Positions 5,573 to 7,682 of a stretch of DNA of 7,682 bases are shown piece by piece. The stretch covers positions 1 to 7,682 of the forward strand of contig JADHVN010000064.1 in NCBI GenBank assembly GCA_016783995.1, in the 5' to 3' direction. Below the pieces are notes generated by a model. The model searched no databases. It was not told where the DNA came from and worked only from the letters and a program-made list of their open reading frames with translations. The DNA is from Actinomycetota bacterium. Its GTDB lineage: Bacteria; Actinomycetota; Humimicrobiia; Humimicrobiales; Humimicrobiaceae. Positions within the stretch are counted from its first letter, which is position 1. Every line of letters begins with the position of its first letter. Both the position numbers and the translations under genes were made by a program.

Positions 5573-6631
5573 ATGATTATGAAGGAAAATATTAAAGTAG
5601 GTATTATTGGGGGATCCGGATTTACAGGAATAGAGCTGGTAAAAATACTGAACAGGCATAAATATGTTGAAATAAGTTTTGTGACCTCCAGGACCTATAA
5701 AAATTTACTTGTAAGCGAGGTATTTCCGTCATATCAGGATAATGGAGATACGAAGTTAGCTTTTACCTTCAAACCTAAAAAAGGCGATCTGGAAAAAATC
5801 GATCTGATATTTTTATGTCTTCCGCCTTTAAAATCAATGGGATTTTTAAAGGGTATATCCGGTAATTATAAATTTAAAATTATAGATGTGGGTTCTGATT
5901 TCAGGTTGAAGAGCTCTGATGATTATAAATACTGGTACGGGACCGAGCATATTTTAAAGGAAAAACTTTCTGATTTTGTTTACGGTCTTACGGAAATAAA
6001 CAAAGACAAAATAAAGAAAAGTAAATATATTGCCAATCCTGGTTGCTATCCGGTATCCATTTTGCTGGGGCTTGCTCCGGTACTGAAAAGCAATATCAAG
6101 ATAAAGGATATTAATATTGATTCAAAATCGGGAGTTAGTGGTGCAGGAAGGAAATTAAAAGATGAATATTTGTTTGGCAGCCTGGATAATAATTTTTATG
6201 CTTATTCAGCTGAAGGACACAGGCATACCGGAGAGATAGAGCAAGAGATCGAAAATATTAGCGGTAAGAAATATAGAGTAAGCTTTACCCCTCATCTTCT
6301 GCCTGTGACCAGGGGGATATTTACATCAATTTACTGTAAACTTGGGGAAGAAAAAACTGAAGAGCAAATATGCAGTTTGTTTGAAAATTTTTACAAATGT
6401 TCACCTTTTGTAAAATTTATGGGTAAAAAAATACCCCAGCTTAAAGATGTAGTGGGCACCAATATGTGCCTCATAGGTTTTTGCCTGGATGTTAGGACGG
6501 ACACATTAAAAATATTCAGTGTAATTGATAATCTACTTAAAGGCGCTGCAGGACAGGCGGTTCAGAATATGAATATAATGATGGGTTTTGATGAAAAAGA
6601 AGGCTTACAGTTTAATGGAATATTTTCTTAA
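5573..6631 (+). CDS. argC: N-acetyl-gamma-glutamyl-phosphate reductase
   Basis: Cytosolic NADPH-dependent enzyme that reduces N-acetylglutamyl 5-phosphate to N-acetylglutamate 5-semialdehyde, the third step of the acetylated arginine/ornithine pathway. It has 352 residues, close to the usual 345. The N-terminal Rossmann domain carries GIIGGSGFTGIELVKIL (10-26). The catalytic Cys158 lies in NPGCYPVSILLGLAP. SGVSGAGRKL (186-195) follows, then GHRHTGEIEQE (215-225) with the conserved histidines, then FTPHLLPVTRGIFTSIY (238-254). The C-terminus returns to the nucleotide-binding domain with LLKGAAGQAVQNMNIMMG (321-338). This is the standard single-domain form, not the argB-fused form of fungi. It leads the argCJ operon, with argJ 36 bp downstream, and is probably arginine-repressed through the repeats over its promoter. 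No defects are visible. Confidence 0.97.
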   Translation: MIMKENIKVGIIGGSGFTGIELVKILNRHKYVEISFVTSRTYKNLLVSEVFPSYQDNGDTKLAFTFKPKKGDLEKIDLIFLCLPPLKSMGFLKGISGNYKFKIIDVGSDFRLKSSDDYKYWYGTEHILKEKLSDFVYGLTEINKDKIKKSKYIANPGCYPVSILLGLAPVLKSNIKIKDINIDSKSGVSGAGRKLKDEYLFGSLDNNFYAYSAEGHRHTGEIEQEIENISGKKYRVSFTPHLLPVTRGIFTSIYCKLGEEKTEEQICSLFENFYKCSPFVKFMGKKIPQLKDVVGTNMCLIGFCLDVRTDTLKIFSVIDNLLKGAAGQAVQNMNIMMGFDEKEGLQFNGIFS

Positions 6632-6651
6632 ATATAATTATTTCAAATAAT

Positions 6652-6657
6652 GGGGAG
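6652..6657 (+). promoter_or_regulatory. Shine-Dalgarno site favouring the GTG start of argJ
   Basis: GGGGAG ends 10 nt before GTG 6668. An in-frame ATG at 6650 overlaps this site and has no ribosome binding sequence of its own. It would add six residues (MGRIFK), so GTG is preferred. An in-frame TAA at 6635-6637 excludes anything longer. Confidence 0.6.
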
Positions 6658-6667
6658 AATTTTTAAG

Positions 6668-7682
6668 GTGAATACAGATTACAGTAAACAGAATATTGAA
6701 TTTAATATCATAAATAATGGGACTATTACCAGTGTTCCGGGGTTTTATGCTGCTGCATGCCATAGTGGAATAAAGGGCTCGGGAAAACCTGATATGTGTA
6801 TTATATATACACCTGAAGACAGCACCTGCAGTGGAGTTTTTACCACTAATAAATTTCTGGCGGCGCCGGTTATTGTAACTAAAGAACAGCTTAAAAAGAA
6901 CAGAAATATTAAGGCTATTGTTATCAACAGCGGCATTGCCAATGCCTGTACTGGAGAGCTGGGTTACAAGAATACAAAAAAGACCATTGAGATTGCAAGT
7001 AAATATCTAGGGATTGATAAGGACAGTATAATAGCTTCATCAACCGGGGTGATTGGAAAACAGTTACCAATGGATAAAATAGAAGAGGGCATTAAGCAAT
7101 GTGCATGCAAACTAAGCGGTACTGATGGTCATAGCGCTGCTGAAGCAATACTGACTACTGACCTTGTTGCTAAAGAAATAGCGGTAAGTATTAAAGTTGA
7201 AGGTGACAGTGATATTATAATTGGCGGAATTGCAAAGGGTTCGGGCATGATTGAGCCAAATATGGCTACCATGCTATCTTTTATTGCCACCAATATTAAG
7301 ATATCAAAAAAATTGCTAGACGAAATACTTTTAGAGGAAGTTGACAGTAGTTTTAACAGCATAAACATTGATGGATGTCAGAGTACCAATGATATGGTAA
7401 TAGTTATTGCAAATTCTAAAAGCGGCATTGAGATAAAAAATAAAAAGGATAAATATTATAAAAAATTTAAAAATGCACTGTCATTCGTGCTGAAAGATCT
7501 TGCAAGGAAAATAATTCTGGATGGTGAGGGAGCAACCAAATTAATCAATATAAAAGTAATAAATGCTAAAAGTAAAGTTGACGCAAAGAAACTGGCCATG
7601 GGAATTGCGAACTCAAATCTATTTAAGGCTGCGATGTTCGGGGAAGATCTAAACTGGGGCAGGATAAATGCAGCTATGGGTT
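6668..7682 (+). CDS. argJ: Glutamate N-acetyltransferase (ornithine acetyltransferase), 3'-partial
   Basis: ArgJ moves the acetyl group from N-acetylornithine to glutamate, releasing ornithine and recycling the acetyl group. Bifunctional members also use acetyl-CoA. From the GTG start, 338 codons are visible without a stop, out of a family length near 400, so about 60-70 C-terminal residues lie beyond the window. Signatures in order: SVPGFYAAACHSGIK (22-36), GVFTTNKFLAAPV, INSGIANACTG and SSTGVIG with the oxyanion-hole Thr126-Gly127. GIAKGSGMIEPNMATML follows, where Thr201 is the self-cleavage site and N-terminal nucleophile of the beta chain. Later come SFNSINIDGCQSTND, LDGEGATK and FGEDLNWGRINAAMG. 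It follows argC by 36 bp and is surely co-transcribed with it. Whether it is mono- or bifunctional cannot be told. ArgJ presence implies the cyclic acetyl-recycling route; argB and argD would be expected just to the right. Confidence 0.96.
   Translation, partial: MNTDYSKQNIEFNIINNGTITSVPGFYAAACHSGIKGSGKPDMCIIYTPEDSTCSGVFTTNKFLAAPVIVTKEQLKKNRNIKAIVINSGIANACTGELGYKNTKKTIEIASKYLGIDKDSIIASSTGVIGKQLPMDKIEEGIKQCACKLSGTDGHSAAEAILTTDLVAKEIAVSIKVEGDSDIIIGGIAKGSGMIEPNMATMLSFIATNIKISKKLLDEILLEEVDSSFNSINIDGCQSTNDMVIVIANSKSGIEIKNKKDKYYKKFKNALSFVLKDLARKIILDGEGATKLINIKVINAKSKVDAKKLAMGIANSNLFKAAMFGEDLNWGRINAAMG

Noticed and set aside
1..7682. CRISPR arrays, insertion sequences, tRNA or rRNA genes, phage or defence modules
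   Set aside because: No spaced direct repeats, transposase motifs, cloverleaf-like sequences or defence-protein signatures were found on either strand. The only clear tandem repeat is the two-copy element at argC.

Overview
This is an AT-rich bacterial window, with about one third G+C in sample lines counted by eye. Every convincing gene lies on the + strand. Arginine is coded mostly by AGA/AGG and isoleucine often by ATA. TTG and GTG serve as start codons, and purine-rich Shine-Dalgarno sites precede pheT, argC and argJ. Together these suggest a low-GC, possibly anaerobic bacterium such as a clostridia-like or deep-branching lineage. The phylum cannot be fixed from this sequence alone.

Positions 1-4281 form a probable operon. 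It holds the 3' part of pheS (phenylalanyl-tRNA synthetase alpha chain, open to the left edge), a 99-bp gap with a perfect 14-bp palindrome, a complete pheT (beta chain, TTG start), and, 7 bp later, a metallo-beta-lactamase-fold hydrolase of unknown substrate. PheS and PheT form the alpha2beta2 enzyme that charges tRNA-Phe. The tight spacing of the hydrolase implies co-expression, but its role is not evident.

Positions 4282-5572 are an island between two housekeeping groups: two AT-rich intergenic stretches of about 215 bp around one FkbM-type SAM-dependent methyltransferase gene. That gene has no visible Shine-Dalgarno site, prefers CAA for glutamine where most neighbours prefer CAG, and has no glycan-biosynthesis genes beside it. 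It looks like an acquired or relocated orphan.

Positions 5519-7682 are the start of an arginine biosynthesis operon: argC (N-acetyl-gamma-glutamyl-phosphate reductase), then argJ (glutamate N-acetyltransferase, running off the right edge). ArgC makes the semialdehyde in the acetylated ornithine branch, and ArgJ recycles the acetyl group from acetylornithine to glutamate. A promoter upstream of argC is overlaid by two tandem 20-bp imperfect repeats, placed like paired ARG boxes for an ArgR-type repressor.

No phage, insertion sequence, CRISPR array, tRNA or rRNA was seen. The content is mainly ordinary housekeeping. The points most worth following are the putative arg operator, the orphan methyltransferase and the pheT-linked hydrolase. 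I see no clear case for a new multi-gene system.
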